From the NCBI RefSeq assembly GCF_947497935.1, contig NZ_CANMIO010000009.1, positions 1-64,000 of the forward strand: a stretch of 64,000 nt of DNA, given 5' to 3'. Numbering within the stretch: the first letter of the stretch is position 1; every line of letters begins with the position of its first letter. A program made the translations under genes and the position numbers. Below are positions 18,104-29,200 of this stretch, one piece after another. This stretch comes from an uncultured Shewanella sp. (lineage in GTDB: Bacteria > Pseudomonadota > Gammaproteobacteria > Enterobacterales > Shewanellaceae). The notes under the pieces were generated by a model that had not been told where the DNA came from, did no database searches, and saw only the letters and a list, made by a program, of their open reading frames with translations.

Positions 18104-18150
18104 AACCAAAAAAATAACCAAAAAAATAACCAAAAAAATAACCAAAAAAT
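18104..18150 (+). repeat. 12-bp tandem repeat before the MoxR gene
   Basis: AACCAAAAAAAT is repeated three times in full and a fourth time lacking one base. It ends about 28 bp before the MoxR start codon, so it lies in the leader or promoter and could vary by slippage. Confidence 0.9.
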
Positions 18151-18178
18151 AATAATATGGCTTGCTCAAAGGACTACT

Positions 18179-19090
18179 ATGCACAATGACAATATTGGCG
18201 TTATTTTACAGCAACTAGACACAGTACTGCTCGGCAAGCCTCATCAGATTAAGTTAGCCCTGACCTGCATTCTAGCTAAAGGCCATCTGCTTATTGAAGA
18301 TCTTCCCGGCATGGGCAAGACCAGTCTATCTCAAGGCTTGGCGCAAACATTGGGCTTAAGCTATCAAAGGATCCAGTTTACCAGCGACATGCTTCCTGCC
18401 GATATTCTTGGCGTCTCCATTTTCGATAAAGAACAATCTCAATTTACCTTTCATCCCGGTCCTATTTTTAAGCAGATGATCCTCGCCGATGAGATCAATC
18501 GTGCCAGCCCTAAGACCCAGAGCGCATTACTCGAAGCGATGGCAGAACAACAGATCACCGTCGATGGTAAAACCCACTCATTACCACAGCCCTTTTTCGT
18601 CATCGCAACTCAAAATCCCAGTGAACAGTCAGGCACATTTCCCCTGCCTGAGTCACAACTTGATCGATTCATGATGCGGATCGCTATCGGCTACCCAGCT
18701 CCCAAGGCAGAGCTGGCAATGTTAAAGGGGCAAGATAGTACTTCAAGCGAGCGAGTGTTACCTCAATGCCTAACACAGTTAACCTTGCAAGAGTTACAGG
18801 CACAGACCAAAGAGGTCAGTGCATCTGACTCGCTGCTGCAATATATTCTCGCTTTAGTTAACGCCTCTAGGGCTGAACCTCAAGGCTCTGGATTGTCTCC
18901 AAGAGCCAGTAAAGCAATACTGCAAGCCGCAAAGGCTTGGGCAATAATCCATGGTAGAAAATATTTGGTACCGGAAGACGTTCAATCGATATTCCCCCAT
19001 GTAGCCGAACACAGAATAAGACAATTCTCTCATCAGCAAGGCGAGGCGCTATCGGCTAAAATTCTCAATAAAGTCAATCCAATACTTTAA
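18179..19090 (+). CDS. MoxR-family AAA+ ATPase
   Basis: 303 residues. Walker A is DLPGMGKTSL (44-48 GMGKT) and Walker B is ILADEINRAS (D104, E105), followed by QNPSEQSGTFPLPESQLDRFMMR, the MoxR hallmark. MoxR ATPases act as chaperones, often in assembling metalloenzymes or surface complexes. The next two genes (DUF58, transglutaminase) form the usual MoxR-DUF58-TgpA cluster. The ATPase targets are unknown. Confidence 0.93.
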   Translation: MHNDNIGVILQQLDTVLLGKPHQIKLALTCILAKGHLLIEDLPGMGKTSLSQGLAQTLGLSYQRIQFTSDMLPADILGVSIFDKEQSQFTFHPGPIFKQMILADEINRASPKTQSALLEAMAEQQITVDGKTHSLPQPFFVIATQNPSEQSGTFPLPESQLDRFMMRIAIGYPAPKAELAMLKGQDSTSSERVLPQCLTQLTLQELQAQTKEVSASDSLLQYILALVNASRAEPQGSGLSPRASKAILQAAKAWAIIHGRKYLVPEDVQSIFPHVAEHRIRQFSHQQGEALSAKILNKVNPIL

Positions 19091-19184
19091 TCCTTTTCCG
19101 TATTTTAAGGTGTAGGAGTTGCTAGCAAAGCGAGTCTCAATAGCTATTTAGCTTTTTGAAGCCTGAGTAAAGTTGAAGGAGATT

Positions 19185-20207
19185 ATGCCAAACCAAAGTA
19201 AGATTAAAACCAAGCTCAACCGGCAGTGGCAAACATGGATCTCACGCCGATTACCCGCGAGAGAGCAGATAACCCTCAGTCACAAGAGTATTTTCATTTT
19301 ACCAACAGGCTTTGGTCTGGCTTGGCTCATCTTGCTGGTTATATTGTTTTTGTTTGGCACCAATTACCAAAATAATCTGGTCATGGGATTAAGCTTTTTG
19401 CTTCTAAGCATTTTCAACACCTGCATCATCTATAGCTACAAAAACCTCGCAGGGTTGACCCTCTCTAGCTGTAAGGCAAATATTACTGTTGCTGGTCAGC
19501 CTATCTATTTCCCGATAAATCTATCTTGCGCGACTAGTGCCTACGAAGTTCAGCTTAACTTTCAGAACCAACCTCTAGAGGTTGTCAACAAGGTAAATGA
19601 GCACCAGACTCAAGTCCTAGTCACCTATAACAAAACCCACCGCGGAATCAATTACCCTGGTCGAGTAAAAGTCGAAACGCGCTATCCTCTAGGGCTTTTT
19701 CGCGCCTGGTCACATATCGACTTAGCGCAGGCACAACTTGTCTATGCAGAGCCCATTATCGACCCTAACCCACTATATTTAAACTCTGAGCAGATAGCCG
19801 ATCAGCAAGAGACCGGGAAATATGTGACTGGTATTGATGAATATAAAGGATTAAAGGAGTACGCTCTCGGGGAGTCATTAAAACAGGTCGCATGGAAGCA
19901 ATGGGCGCAGGGCCGCGGCATGTTAACCAAAGAGTTTGAAGAGCCTCAGGGCGCACCTATGTGGCTGAGATTAGAGGCTAACCCCGATAATATTGAACTA
20001 GCATTGAGCCATCTTGCCTGGCATACCGAGCAGCTAAGTACTAAGAGGCAGGTTTTTGGTCTAAAAATGGGCGGCAGCACGATTCAGCCCTCCCATGGCG
20101 AGCAACACAGAAACAAGGTACAGAGCCAACTCGCCTTATACCCTAATCCAAATCTAAACCCGAGCTCAAAGCCTAGGCCTAAGCACGCCCCTAAGGCTGA
20201 CCAATGA
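19185..20207 (+). CDS. DUF58-domain membrane protein
   Basis: 340 residues from the ATG at 19185, preceded by AAGGAG 3 bp upstream; a TTG at 19173 is less likely. Two membrane helices lie near residues 40-85. The DUF58 motif follows (IDEYKGLKEYALGESLKQVAWKQWAQG), standing for the usual Y-x-x-G-D...I-x-W pattern. DUF58 proteins are the partners of MoxR ATPases. The stop codon overlaps the next gene by 4 bp, so the two are translationally coupled. Confidence 0.9.
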   Translation: MPNQSKIKTKLNRQWQTWISRRLPAREQITLSHKSIFILPTGFGLAWLILLVILFLFGTNYQNNLVMGLSFLLLSIFNTCIIYSYKNLAGLTLSSCKANITVAGQPIYFPINLSCATSAYEVQLNFQNQPLEVVNKVNEHQTQVLVTYNKTHRGINYPGRVKVETRYPLGLFRAWSHIDLAQAQLVYAEPIIDPNPLYLNSEQIADQQETGKYVTGIDEYKGLKEYALGESLKQVAWKQWAQGRGMLTKEFEEPQGAPMWLRLEANPDNIELALSHLAWHTEQLSTKRQVFGLKMGGSTIQPSHGEQHRNKVQSQLALYPNPNLNPSSKPRPKHAPKADQ

Positions 20208-22255
20208 CCCAGAAAGAGCGCCAGAGTATCTCCCGCCATACCTTGATGTGGCTACTGCTTGCCAATATTGCCATTTTGTCTCCTCTGTATGAGCAGGTCA
20301 CGCTTTGGTCACTAGCAATTTGTACTATCTGTATCTTCTGGAGGATCGGCATCTATTTAGGCAGAGTTGCAAAGCCGCCTAAATGGTTAGTGACCAGCTT
20401 GGCCTTTGCGGCCGCCGCGACGCTGGCGATGGTGGCAGGGCAAATCGGTGTCCTTACCGCCATGGTCAACCTGCTTATTCTCGGTTACGCACTCAAATAT
20501 ATAGAGATGCGCAACCGCCGAGATGTCCGCGCCGTTGTTTTAGCTGGATACTTTCTGATTGCGTTTACTTTCATTCATCAGCAAAGCCTCCTCTCCAGCC
20601 TACATCTAGTCATTGTTACCATTATTAATACCTGCGTGCTGATCAGCCTCTACCACGATGAAGGCAATTTTAAATACGCGGCGCGATTAGGCGGAAAAAT
20701 CATTCTACAGAGCCTTCCTCTTGCGATTATTTTGTTCCTTATTCTGCCTCGTCTTCCTCCACTGTGGATGGTGCCGCCACAAAATGGGGCTCAAACAGGA
20801 TTATCCGATAAGGTCAGCTTCGGTGATATTAGCCAGTTAACCCGCTCTAGTGCTTTGGCTTTTAGAGCGACCTTTTCCGGTAATGCCCCAAGCAACGACA
20901 AACTTTATTGGCGCGCCATCGTGCTAGAAGACTATAACGGCAAGGATTGGACTCAAAACCCAAGTATTATCGAGGCGCAGTCATCACCTAACAGGACTCT
21001 TTCGAGTAACGAACTTGCACGAGGCACTGCAAATACATCGACAATCACTTATCAAGTGATTGCCGAGCCCAGCGCGCAGCACTGGCTATTTGGTTTAGAT
21101 GTCGCGACAAGTCAAGATCGCGGCATAAAACGCCTTGCCGATCACAGCCTCTATGCTACTCGCCCCATAGATCAAAGACGCCTATATCAAGTGACCAGCT
21201 TTAACGAGGCGATGATGGATAGCCAGCTTAGTGATGCGAGTCAAGCAACAAACCTTGCCCTCCCAAATGGCACTAACCCCAAAACCCGAGCGTTAGCGCA
21301 GCAGTTTGCCCTTCGCTATCCGGCCCATGAACAACGGCTTAACGCCATGATGCAATATTTTGCTCAGCAGCCTTATTACTACACCTTGCAACCCCCTAGG
21401 GTTGGTAAGCAGCAAATTGATGATTTCCTGATTGATAATAAGGCTGGGTTTTGCGTTCATTACGCCAGCGCATTTGCCTTTATGGCGCGTGCAACGGGTA
21501 TTCCGGCCCGTTTAGTCACGGGTTACCAAGGGGCTGAGTACAACCCAAGCGCGGGTTATTACAGTATCTACCAATATATGGCCCATGCCTGGGTTGAAGC
21601 TTGGCTGCCAAATCACGGCTGGGTACGCTTCGATCCCACCGCCATGATAGCGCCTGAGCGGGTCGAGCAAGGATTCGATGCTGTTTTTGATCCAGAATCC
21701 ACCTACTTAATGGACAATCCTTTTAGTGCACTTGCTTACCGCGATAACCCCTTTATAAATCAAATACGGATGCAATTTGCCAGTGTCGATTACTTTTGGA
21801 GTGTGTGGGTCCTCGGCTTCAATGACCAAAAGCAACAAAAAGTATTGCAGGAGATCTTAGGTGAAGTCACCCAAACTAAACTCTCCATCTTTATTCTTAT
21901 TAGTCTATGCGTCATCGGCTTAACCATCGCCTATAGCGCAGGGCTGATACAGTTCCATCGCTCAAGTGATAAACACCTCAATGCCTATTACTCCGTATGT
22001 AAGATGCTACGTCAAAGAGGGCTTGCTAGAGCCCACCATGAAGGCCCTCTCGATTACAACAAACGGGTGGCTGCGGCCTTTCCAGACATTGCCGAAGACT
22101 TTAACAAGTTAACCCAATACTTCATCACCATTAAGTATCAAAATCTCAGTAAGCGCAGTCATAAAAGCTTCTCTCGATTACTTATCAAGCAATCGAGGTG
22201 GTTAAAAATCAATATCGTTAAACAGAGATTGGCACTTAATAAAACAAACACATAG
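20204..22255 (+). CDS. TgpA-like membrane transglutaminase (DUF3488-transglutaminase-DUF4129)
   Basis: 683 residues: about five to six N-terminal membrane helices (to about 185), a periplasmic transglutaminase-like domain with the triad C417 (NKAGFCVHYASAF), H461 (YMAHAWVEAW) and D477 (VRFDPTAMI), one further membrane helix near 560-580, and a C-terminal cytoplasmic region of DUF4129 type. TgpA of Pseudomonas aeruginosa has the same plan and is essential there. The substrate is not established. It is the last gene of the MoxR-DUF58 operon. Confidence 0.92.
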   Translation: MTQKERQSISRHTLMWLLLANIAILSPLYEQVTLWSLAICTICIFWRIGIYLGRVAKPPKWLVTSLAFAAAATLAMVAGQIGVLTAMVNLLILGYALKYIEMRNRRDVRAVVLAGYFLIAFTFIHQQSLLSSLHLVIVTIINTCVLISLYHDEGNFKYAARLGGKIILQSLPLAIILFLILPRLPPLWMVPPQNGAQTGLSDKVSFGDISQLTRSSALAFRATFSGNAPSNDKLYWRAIVLEDYNGKDWTQNPSIIEAQSSPNRTLSSNELARGTANTSTITYQVIAEPSAQHWLFGLDVATSQDRGIKRLADHSLYATRPIDQRRLYQVTSFNEAMMDSQLSDASQATNLALPNGTNPKTRALAQQFALRYPAHEQRLNAMMQYFAQQPYYYTLQPPRVGKQQIDDFLIDNKAGFCVHYASAFAFMARATGIPARLVTGYQGAEYNPSAGYYSIYQYMAHAWVEAWLPNHGWVRFDPTAMIAPERVEQGFDAVFDPESTYLMDNPFSALAYRDNPFINQIRMQFASVDYFWSVWVLGFNDQKQQKVLQEILGEVTQTKLSIFILISLCVIGLTIAYSAGLIQFHRSSDKHLNAYYSVCKMLRQRGLARAHHEGPLDYNKRVAAAFPDIAEDFNKLTQYFITIKYQNLSKRSHKSFSRLLIKQSRWLKINIVKQRLALNKTNT

Positions 22256-22314
22256 AATGGTTTAATCTGGCAGTCACCCTGCCCATTCGACTGCATCGTT
22301 GTTAAAGGACCGCC

Positions 22315-25300
22315 ATGCTATATCTAGTGCAATCAAACCAAATGGAAGCGTTATCTAAGCTATTAGCGAATGAATTACGAACTCCATTGCCTAACAGCCC
22401 ATTATTAATGCCAGAGCATATTTTGGTGCAGAGCCCGGGCATGTCCACCTGGTTACGACTAGAGATAGCAAGACAAAATAACATCGCTGCAGGCCTTGAA
22501 TTTCCGCTACCCTCAAGCTTTATCTGGCAACTATGTCACACCCTGTTAGACGACGTGCCTAAAGAAAACGCCTTTACCAAAGCTGCAATGACATGGAAGC
22601 TGATGGAGCTACTCCCAACGCTTATTGACAGAGAAGATTTTGCTCCGCTAGCAAATTACCTGAGCAATGGTAATCCAGATAGCACAGTTAATCCTGAGAA
22701 CTTTGCAAATCCCGAAACTACAGCTAATCCTGTCGCTTTCGGCATGGACTCATCTCTAAGCAATGATCCTCAACCTGATGATAGCGAGCAAAATCCACTG
22801 AAGCTCTATCAGCTCTGTGGCCAAATTGCCGATATTTTCGACCAGTACTTAGTGTACCGCCCCGACTGGATAACGGCTTGGGAAGCCAATGAACCGACCT
22901 TGCCTCCCAATGGCGATAAACTTAGCCCCGCACAAGCTTGGCAGCCAATCCTATGGCGCGCGCTGATTGATTTTAATGCCAACACCTTAGGTAAGAGTCG
23001 CTATCACCGCGCTAATTTACACCAAGCCCTGTTCGATGCACTCGATGATCCTAACACCAGCCTAGAGGCACTACCAAGGCGCTTATTTGTGTTTGGGATC
23101 TCCTCTATGGCGCCACAAACACTCGATGTGTTGCACTACTTAGCTAAACGGATTGACGTGATAATGCTCAATTTAAGTCCCTGCAAGCACTATTGGGGCG
23201 ATATTGTCGATCCGCGTCTGCGTGCACGTATGGCACTGCAATACGCCGATAAACAAAAGTTGGAAGTAGAATGGGAAGATAAGCTAGAAGTGGGTAACCC
23301 ACTACTCGCCAACAACGGTAAGATGGGCCGTGAACTGCTCGACTTGCTGTTAGAGCTTCCCGAGGAGCATACCGCATTCGATCTCGATTACTATCAAGCG
23401 CCCAGTACCACAACCATGCTCAATGGCGTGCAATACGACATCTTAGAGCTAACCACTCGAGGCCAGAGTCTTGGGCCCGATGCCGCGCTGTACTTAAGCT
23501 TAGACGGAAGACGCGTCATTACTGATTCGGATGACTCCATCACCGTTCGTAGCTGTCACAGCCCGCTGCGGGAAGTTGAAACCTTGCACGACCATCTGCT
23601 AGAGATGTTGTCTCGTCCGCTTTCTGATGAACAACTGGCTGACGGGGTAACACCGCTGGCGCCAAAAGATATCGTCATCATGATGCCAGATGTTGCCGCC
23701 TATGCCCCATACATAGATGCGGTCTTTGGCGCAAAACAGGGCAGCCATTATATTCCCTATGCCATTGCCGATCGCGGTGCAGCGCAAGAGTCACCGCTTA
23801 TAGCAAGCTTCTTACACCTTCTAAAAATAAACCAAAGCCGTTTTGGTCTAACCGATATCCTCAGCATTTTAGAAGTGCCAGCTGTGCTACGCCGTTTCGA
23901 ACTCGACGATGAGAGTCTGGCCGTTATCAAGCGCTGGTTAGAGCAAGCCGGAGTGCGCTGGGGACGCGATGAAAACAGTCGCTGCGAATTCCAGCTGCCT
24001 GCGTTCGAGCAAAACTCATGGGCATTTGGTATTAAGCGCTTAATTTTAGGTTATAGCTTGAGTGACGATGCACCGCTTTATCAAGACCGACTATCGGTTA
24101 ATGGCGTTGAGGGACAAACGGCACAGGCATTAGGTAAATTACTCGATTTTATCGAGGCACTCGACGGCGTGCACCTAGCACTCGCACAAAGCTGTAGCTT
24201 AAGTGAGCGCATGGCGCAGCTTGAAGCGATCCTTGAAGACTTCTATGAAGTTGATGATGACGAGATTGTCCAGCGACAAGAGATCCGCGAGGCTATTGTT
24301 AAACTCAACGAGGAACTCACCGAAGCGGGCCACACCACACCGCTCACCATTGAGGTGATCCAAAATTGGTTTAACAGCCGCTTATCCGAATCTCGAGTCG
24401 GCCAGCGCTACCTCGCCGGAAGCGTCAACTTCTGTACCTTGATGCCGATGCGCTCTATTCCTTTTAAACTAGTGTGCTTACTGGGTATGAACGATGGCGT
24501 CTATCCGCGCGTTCAACATCCTGTTGGCTTTGATCTCGTGGCGCAAATGGGGCCAAGAAAAGGTGACCGTTCACGTCGGTTAGATGACAGATATCTATTC
24601 CTTGAGGCGATCCTTTCGGCTCGCGAACAACTCTACATCAGCTATATCGGCAATAGTGAACGCGATGACTCTGAGCGGATCCCCTCTATGCTGGTATCTG
24701 AGCTTATTGAGTATTGTCAGTTAGTTTATCTACCACAATCTCTTGAACAACAAGCAAGCGAACAGAGGCTTGAGAGTGATGGCAGCGCATCGCAGCAGCT
24801 TATCGATAAGATTGAAAAAGGAGTACAGAAGCACCTTATTCACAAGCAGCCTTTGCAGCCCTTCGATCCGCGACTTTATAGCGAACTAAATAACGAAAAG
24901 AGCCAAGATGATACCGCTCCCAAGCTTCAACAAAGCTACTCGGCTCAATGGTGCCCTGTGCCTGTTCCGTCTCATTCTCAAGCGGGGGCTACCTCACCGA
25001 GTACAGCAGACAAGGCGCAATCAAAGGATAGAAGCTACAAGGGTTTTATCGGCTACCATACTCAACTACAGTCATTTGGCCAAAATGCACTTTTCGACAC
25101 CTTGGACGGCACAACGAGTCAAACCGAAGAGCTTGAGCTGTCGGCACTGATCCGCTTTTTTAGAAACCCGGCACAATATTTCTTTAACCGTACCTTGAAG
25201 GTTGATCTCGGGCTCGATATTCAAGCCGATGATAACGATGAGCCCTTCAGCCTCAATGCGCTTGAGCGCTACAAGCTGCAGGCTACACTACTGGATAACG

Positions 25301-26211
25301 CCATCGAAAATGGTGAGGAGCGACCACAGCAGGCGTTGCTTGAGCGATTAAAGGCTCAAGGTAACTTACCGTTAAAGCCATTTGACGATCTGATTTTAAA
25401 TCAATATCTACATGATATTAAACCGCTTATAGGTCGCTGTTTATACTTAAAAGGCGAAGCCTCTCATTCGGTGGATATTGACCTTTTATTCGATGACACA
25501 GCAGCCGACCTTGATGATGACGTCAATAACGAACTTGATAATCGTCTAGCGCTGAATCTTGTGGGCCGCATCGATGACTTAAGTGCAAAAGGCTTAGTAA
25601 ACTATCGCCCGGGTACTGCCAATGGCCGGGATTTAATTCGCGTCTATTTACGCCACCTTTGCTTATGTGCCATGGGAGACAGAGCGAAAACGAAAAGTAA
25701 AATTCAGTCTAGCACTCAGGTAAATGCTCTGGAGCAGAATGACTCAGCCGTAGCGAGTATGAATCTGGTCAGTTACCTGCTCGATATTGGCCATTTCCAT
25801 GCCTTCTCCCCTATTAAGCCCGAACAGGCGAAAACACAACTTAAGCAATGGCTCAATTGCTTTAAACAGGGCCAAGTGCAGCCACTCATGTTTATGCCGC
25901 GTACGGCTATGGCTTATGTTGAGGCTGAGGGCACCCATAAAGAGAAGCTTTTTGAAGCGCAGTCACAATGGCTAGATGAACAAAGCCAGTTAGGTGAAGG
26001 CTTAGAGCCTCACTTTCAGCGCCTATACAGCTTCCCTGACGATTTTAGTGAGCAAACCTTCGCAAAAACGGCAACCCGTTTACTTGAGCCGCTATTAAGC
26101 TTGTACCACAAAGACAAACTCAGTGAATTAGCCACCTTCGTTGAAGCTGGACTCGACACAGTTGATCTGCCGTTAGCATCGACGTCAACAGTAACAGGCG
26201 AGGCTAACTGA
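22315..26211 (+). CDS. recC: Exodeoxyribonuclease V gamma subunit
   Basis: Chi-recognising subunit of RecBCD, which processes double-strand ends for recombination. The opening follows E. coli RecC (QSNQMEALSKLL, QSPGMSTWLRLEIA), as do FVFGISSMAPQTLDVL, RQEIREAIV and the C-terminal nuclease-like fold. At 1298 residues it is much longer than E. coli RecC (1122). The extra length is mainly in low-complexity insertions at about 117-160 (Asn/Pro-rich) and about 810-900 (Gln/Ser-rich), and in acidic patches near 1060. It ends one base before recB begins. Confidence 0.96.
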   Translation: MLYLVQSNQMEALSKLLANELRTPLPNSPLLMPEHILVQSPGMSTWLRLEIARQNNIAAGLEFPLPSSFIWQLCHTLLDDVPKENAFTKAAMTWKLMELLPTLIDREDFAPLANYLSNGNPDSTVNPENFANPETTANPVAFGMDSSLSNDPQPDDSEQNPLKLYQLCGQIADIFDQYLVYRPDWITAWEANEPTLPPNGDKLSPAQAWQPILWRALIDFNANTLGKSRYHRANLHQALFDALDDPNTSLEALPRRLFVFGISSMAPQTLDVLHYLAKRIDVIMLNLSPCKHYWGDIVDPRLRARMALQYADKQKLEVEWEDKLEVGNPLLANNGKMGRELLDLLLELPEEHTAFDLDYYQAPSTTTMLNGVQYDILELTTRGQSLGPDAALYLSLDGRRVITDSDDSITVRSCHSPLREVETLHDHLLEMLSRPLSDEQLADGVTPLAPKDIVIMMPDVAAYAPYIDAVFGAKQGSHYIPYAIADRGAAQESPLIASFLHLLKINQSRFGLTDILSILEVPAVLRRFELDDESLAVIKRWLEQAGVRWGRDENSRCEFQLPAFEQNSWAFGIKRLILGYSLSDDAPLYQDRLSVNGVEGQTAQALGKLLDFIEALDGVHLALAQSCSLSERMAQLEAILEDFYEVDDDEIVQRQEIREAIVKLNEELTEAGHTTPLTIEVIQNWFNSRLSESRVGQRYLAGSVNFCTLMPMRSIPFKLVCLLGMNDGVYPRVQHPVGFDLVAQMGPRKGDRSRRLDDRYLFLEAILSAREQLYISYIGNSERDDSERIPSMLVSELIEYCQLVYLPQSLEQQASEQRLESDGSASQQLIDKIEKGVQKHLIHKQPLQPFDPRLYSELNNEKSQDDTAPKLQQSYSAQWCPVPVPSHSQAGATSPSTADKAQSKDRSYKGFIGYHTQLQSFGQNALFDTLDGTTSQTEELELSALIRFFRNPAQYFFNRTLKVDLGLDIQADDNDEPFSLNALERYKLQATLLDNAIENGEERPQQALLERLKAQGNLPLKPFDDLILNQYLHDIKPLIGRCLYLKGEASHSVDIDLLFDDTAADLDDDVNNELDNRLALNLVGRIDDLSAKGLVNYRPGTANGRDLIRVYLRHLCLCAMGDRAKTKSKIQSSTQVNALEQNDSAVASMNLVSYLLDIGHFHAFSPIKPEQAKTQLKQWLNCFKQGQVQPLMFMPRTAMAYVEAEGTHKEKLFEAQSQWLDEQSQLGEGLEPHFQRLYSFPDDFSEQTFAKTATRLLEPLLSLYHKDKLSELATFVEAGLDTVDLPLASTSTVTGEAN

Positions 26212-26212
26212 T

Positions 26213-29200
26213 ATGAGTGGCAAAATGAATGACCAAATGAGTGAAAGCCAAACAGACAATATGACAACTTCAGCCAATACCTCGCAAGCTTCCAATATTG
26301 TGACCGAAGCCTTGGATACATTGACCCTGCCTTTTGGTGGGAGCCGTTTAATCGAGGCCAGCGCAGGCACGGGGAAAACCTTTACCATTGCCGGACTCTA
26401 TGTTCGCTTGCTGCTCGGTCATGGTGTCGAAGCGCCACTCACCTGCGAGCAGATCTTGGTAGTGACCTTTACCAATGCCGCTACCGGTGAGCTCAGAGAT
26501 CGTATTCGCAAGAAAATTCAGCTGGCGTACCGCTGTTTTATCGGCCTTGACGTCGATGACGACCTGATAAACTCACTCTATCAGGCGACGCCGGAAGCGA
26601 GTCTGCCTATCGCCCGCAAACGTCTAGACTTGGCGTTAAAGTCCCTCGATGAAGCCGCGATTTTCACTATTCATGGTTTTTGTCAACGGATCCTGGCAGA
26701 TATGGCGTTTGAGTCATCTTTACTGTTTGAATCGGAGTTTACCCTCGATGATAGCGAGTTCCTGCACCATGCCGTGCGGGATTTTTGGCGCGAGAAATGT
26801 TATCCACTAACTGGCTGCTTAGCCGATGCGATTGTCAGCAAATTCGCCGATCCCGATGCCCTCTCTCGTCAGCTCAGGCCTCTTTTAGGCGCCAGTAGCG
26901 CAGTCGCCAGTCCAAAACCGCAAGACTTTGCAAAGCTAGAAGCTGAACTGACTCAAAGCCTTAGCCGCTTTAAACTTATCTGGCCAAGGGAGCGAGAGCA
27001 AACCGAAACCTTGCTACATGCACTACCATTAAACGGCGCCCGCTTTGGCAAGAAAGCCGACGGTTACCCAAAACTTGCGAAGATGCTTGATGATCTCGAT
27101 AACTGGGTCGCCTTCGGTCAGGCTCTGCCACCAGCAAAAGTTCTTGAAGCCCTGTCGCTTAACGAGCTTAAGCTCAACAAAGGCGGTGAAATCCCCTCGG
27201 CGCAGCAAGCCCCTATGCTGGATCATATGGAAAGACTGGCACAACTTATCGCAAGCCTAATTCCAAGCTTTCTTTATTGCGCAAGAGACGGCATTGCCAC
27301 ACGCTTTGCCAAGCAAAAACTTGAGCGTAACTTGCTAACACCAGATGATCTGCTGTTAACACTGGCTAAAGCGCTGACTGAGACTAATAAAAGCTGTGTG
27401 ACTACAGATAGTAAGCTTGCTACAGATTGTCACGAAGCGAAAGAGAACAGCTTAGCCAGCAGCATCGCCCGCCGCTTTCCAGTGGCGTTAATTGACGAGT
27501 TCCAAGATACCGACCCATTGCAGTTTGAGATCTTTAACGCTATCTATCAAGGCTCCGGCCCTAACACTACAGCAGCTAATGGCGACTCGACGCAAAACGA
27601 CAAACTTAGCCTGTTGATGATTGGCGATCCAAAGCAAGCTATCTACGCCTTTCGCGGCGCCGACATTCACACTTATATTCAAGCCCGCGCCCAAACAGCA
27701 AAGCACTATAACCTAGATACCAACTATCGCTCGAATAAGCAGATGGTAGATGCGGTAAACGGGATCTTCAATCACAGAGACGATCCTTTTATCAGTCAGT
27801 CCATCCCCTTCGAGCCAGTAAAAGCATCAAACTTTGCTGACAAGAAAGTGCTTAATGAGAAAAACGCAGACAACAGTGCCCTAAGGTTAAGACTATTAAG
27901 TGAAGAAGCCGAAAAAGGCCTGAATAAGACCACAGCGAGGCAGTTAATCGCCGATGATGTCGCCGATGAGATTGCTCGGCTGTTAATTGATGCACAGCAA
28001 AACCTGTGCGCGATTGGCAGCAAGCCGCTGAGGGCCAAAGATATTGCTATCTTGGTTAGAGACAGGCACGAAGCCAATGTGGTTCGAGCCGCCTTGGGTC
28101 AGCGCCAGATTGGCTCGGTATTTTTAAGCCGTGATAGCGTCTTCAACACCTTGGAAGCCAGAGAGCTAGCGCTGGTACTTTATGCCATGGCCGATCCTAA
28201 GGATGAGCGTGCACTAAGAAGTGCATTAGCCACCTCACTGCTCGGTTATAGCGCAGAAGCGATTCATAGCTTTAACCAAGATGAAGATAAGCGTCAAACT
28301 CTGCTGGAGCAATTTGCGCAGCTGCATCAAGTTTGGTTAAAACGCGGGATCATGCCTGCTCTGCTGACACTTGCAAGCCAGACACAAATCATTGAACGTT
28401 TGCTTAATGGTGAAGAGGGAGATAGGCGTTTAACCGACTTTAGACACCTTGGTGAACTTCTGCAGCAAAAAGCCACCGAACTCGATGGTAGCAGCGCGCT
28501 GATCAACTGGTATGAGCAAGCGCTGATTGAAAACCTGCCAAATGAAGAGGCGCAGCTACGTTTAGAAAGCGAACAGAACCTAGTTCAAGTGGTCACGATC
28601 CATAAGAGTAAAGGGCTTGAATACCCTATCTGTTTTGTGCCCTTTGTCAGCCTGAGCCGCGATAATCGTAAAAGACCCGCCCCTATGCTTTACCATGACG
28701 ATAGTCAGCTTATCTGGGATATTGAACAGACAGATGAAGGTTGGGATCGACAAAAGCGAGAAACCTTAGCCGAAGATCTGCGCCTACTCTATGTAGCGTT
28801 AACAAGACCCGTGCTTAAGTGTTACCTGTATATCGCCAACCACAGCAGATTTACTAAGAAATCGGGCATGACCAGCCAATTACATGAAACGGCTATCGGT
28901 TATCTGTTAGGAGTCGAAGATAAAGCATGCGATTACGACAGACTACTCGCTCAAGCTCTATTACTGCAGCTAAAAGACCCTAAGGCAATCAGCCTGACAG
29001 AACTGCCTGCGGCGGGGTCGGATGAATACTGTGATAGAGCGCTAGTCGTGCTAGATAAAGATGAAGCCGTGCAGATCGACTTTGCCCCTAAAGTACTCAA
29101 TCGCCCTATGCTAACGCCTTGGCGTGTAGGCAGTTACTCAGGCCTTGTAAAGCATTTGGCCCATGAAAAAGTGCTACCAGGTATGGATGATGAGCAGTTT

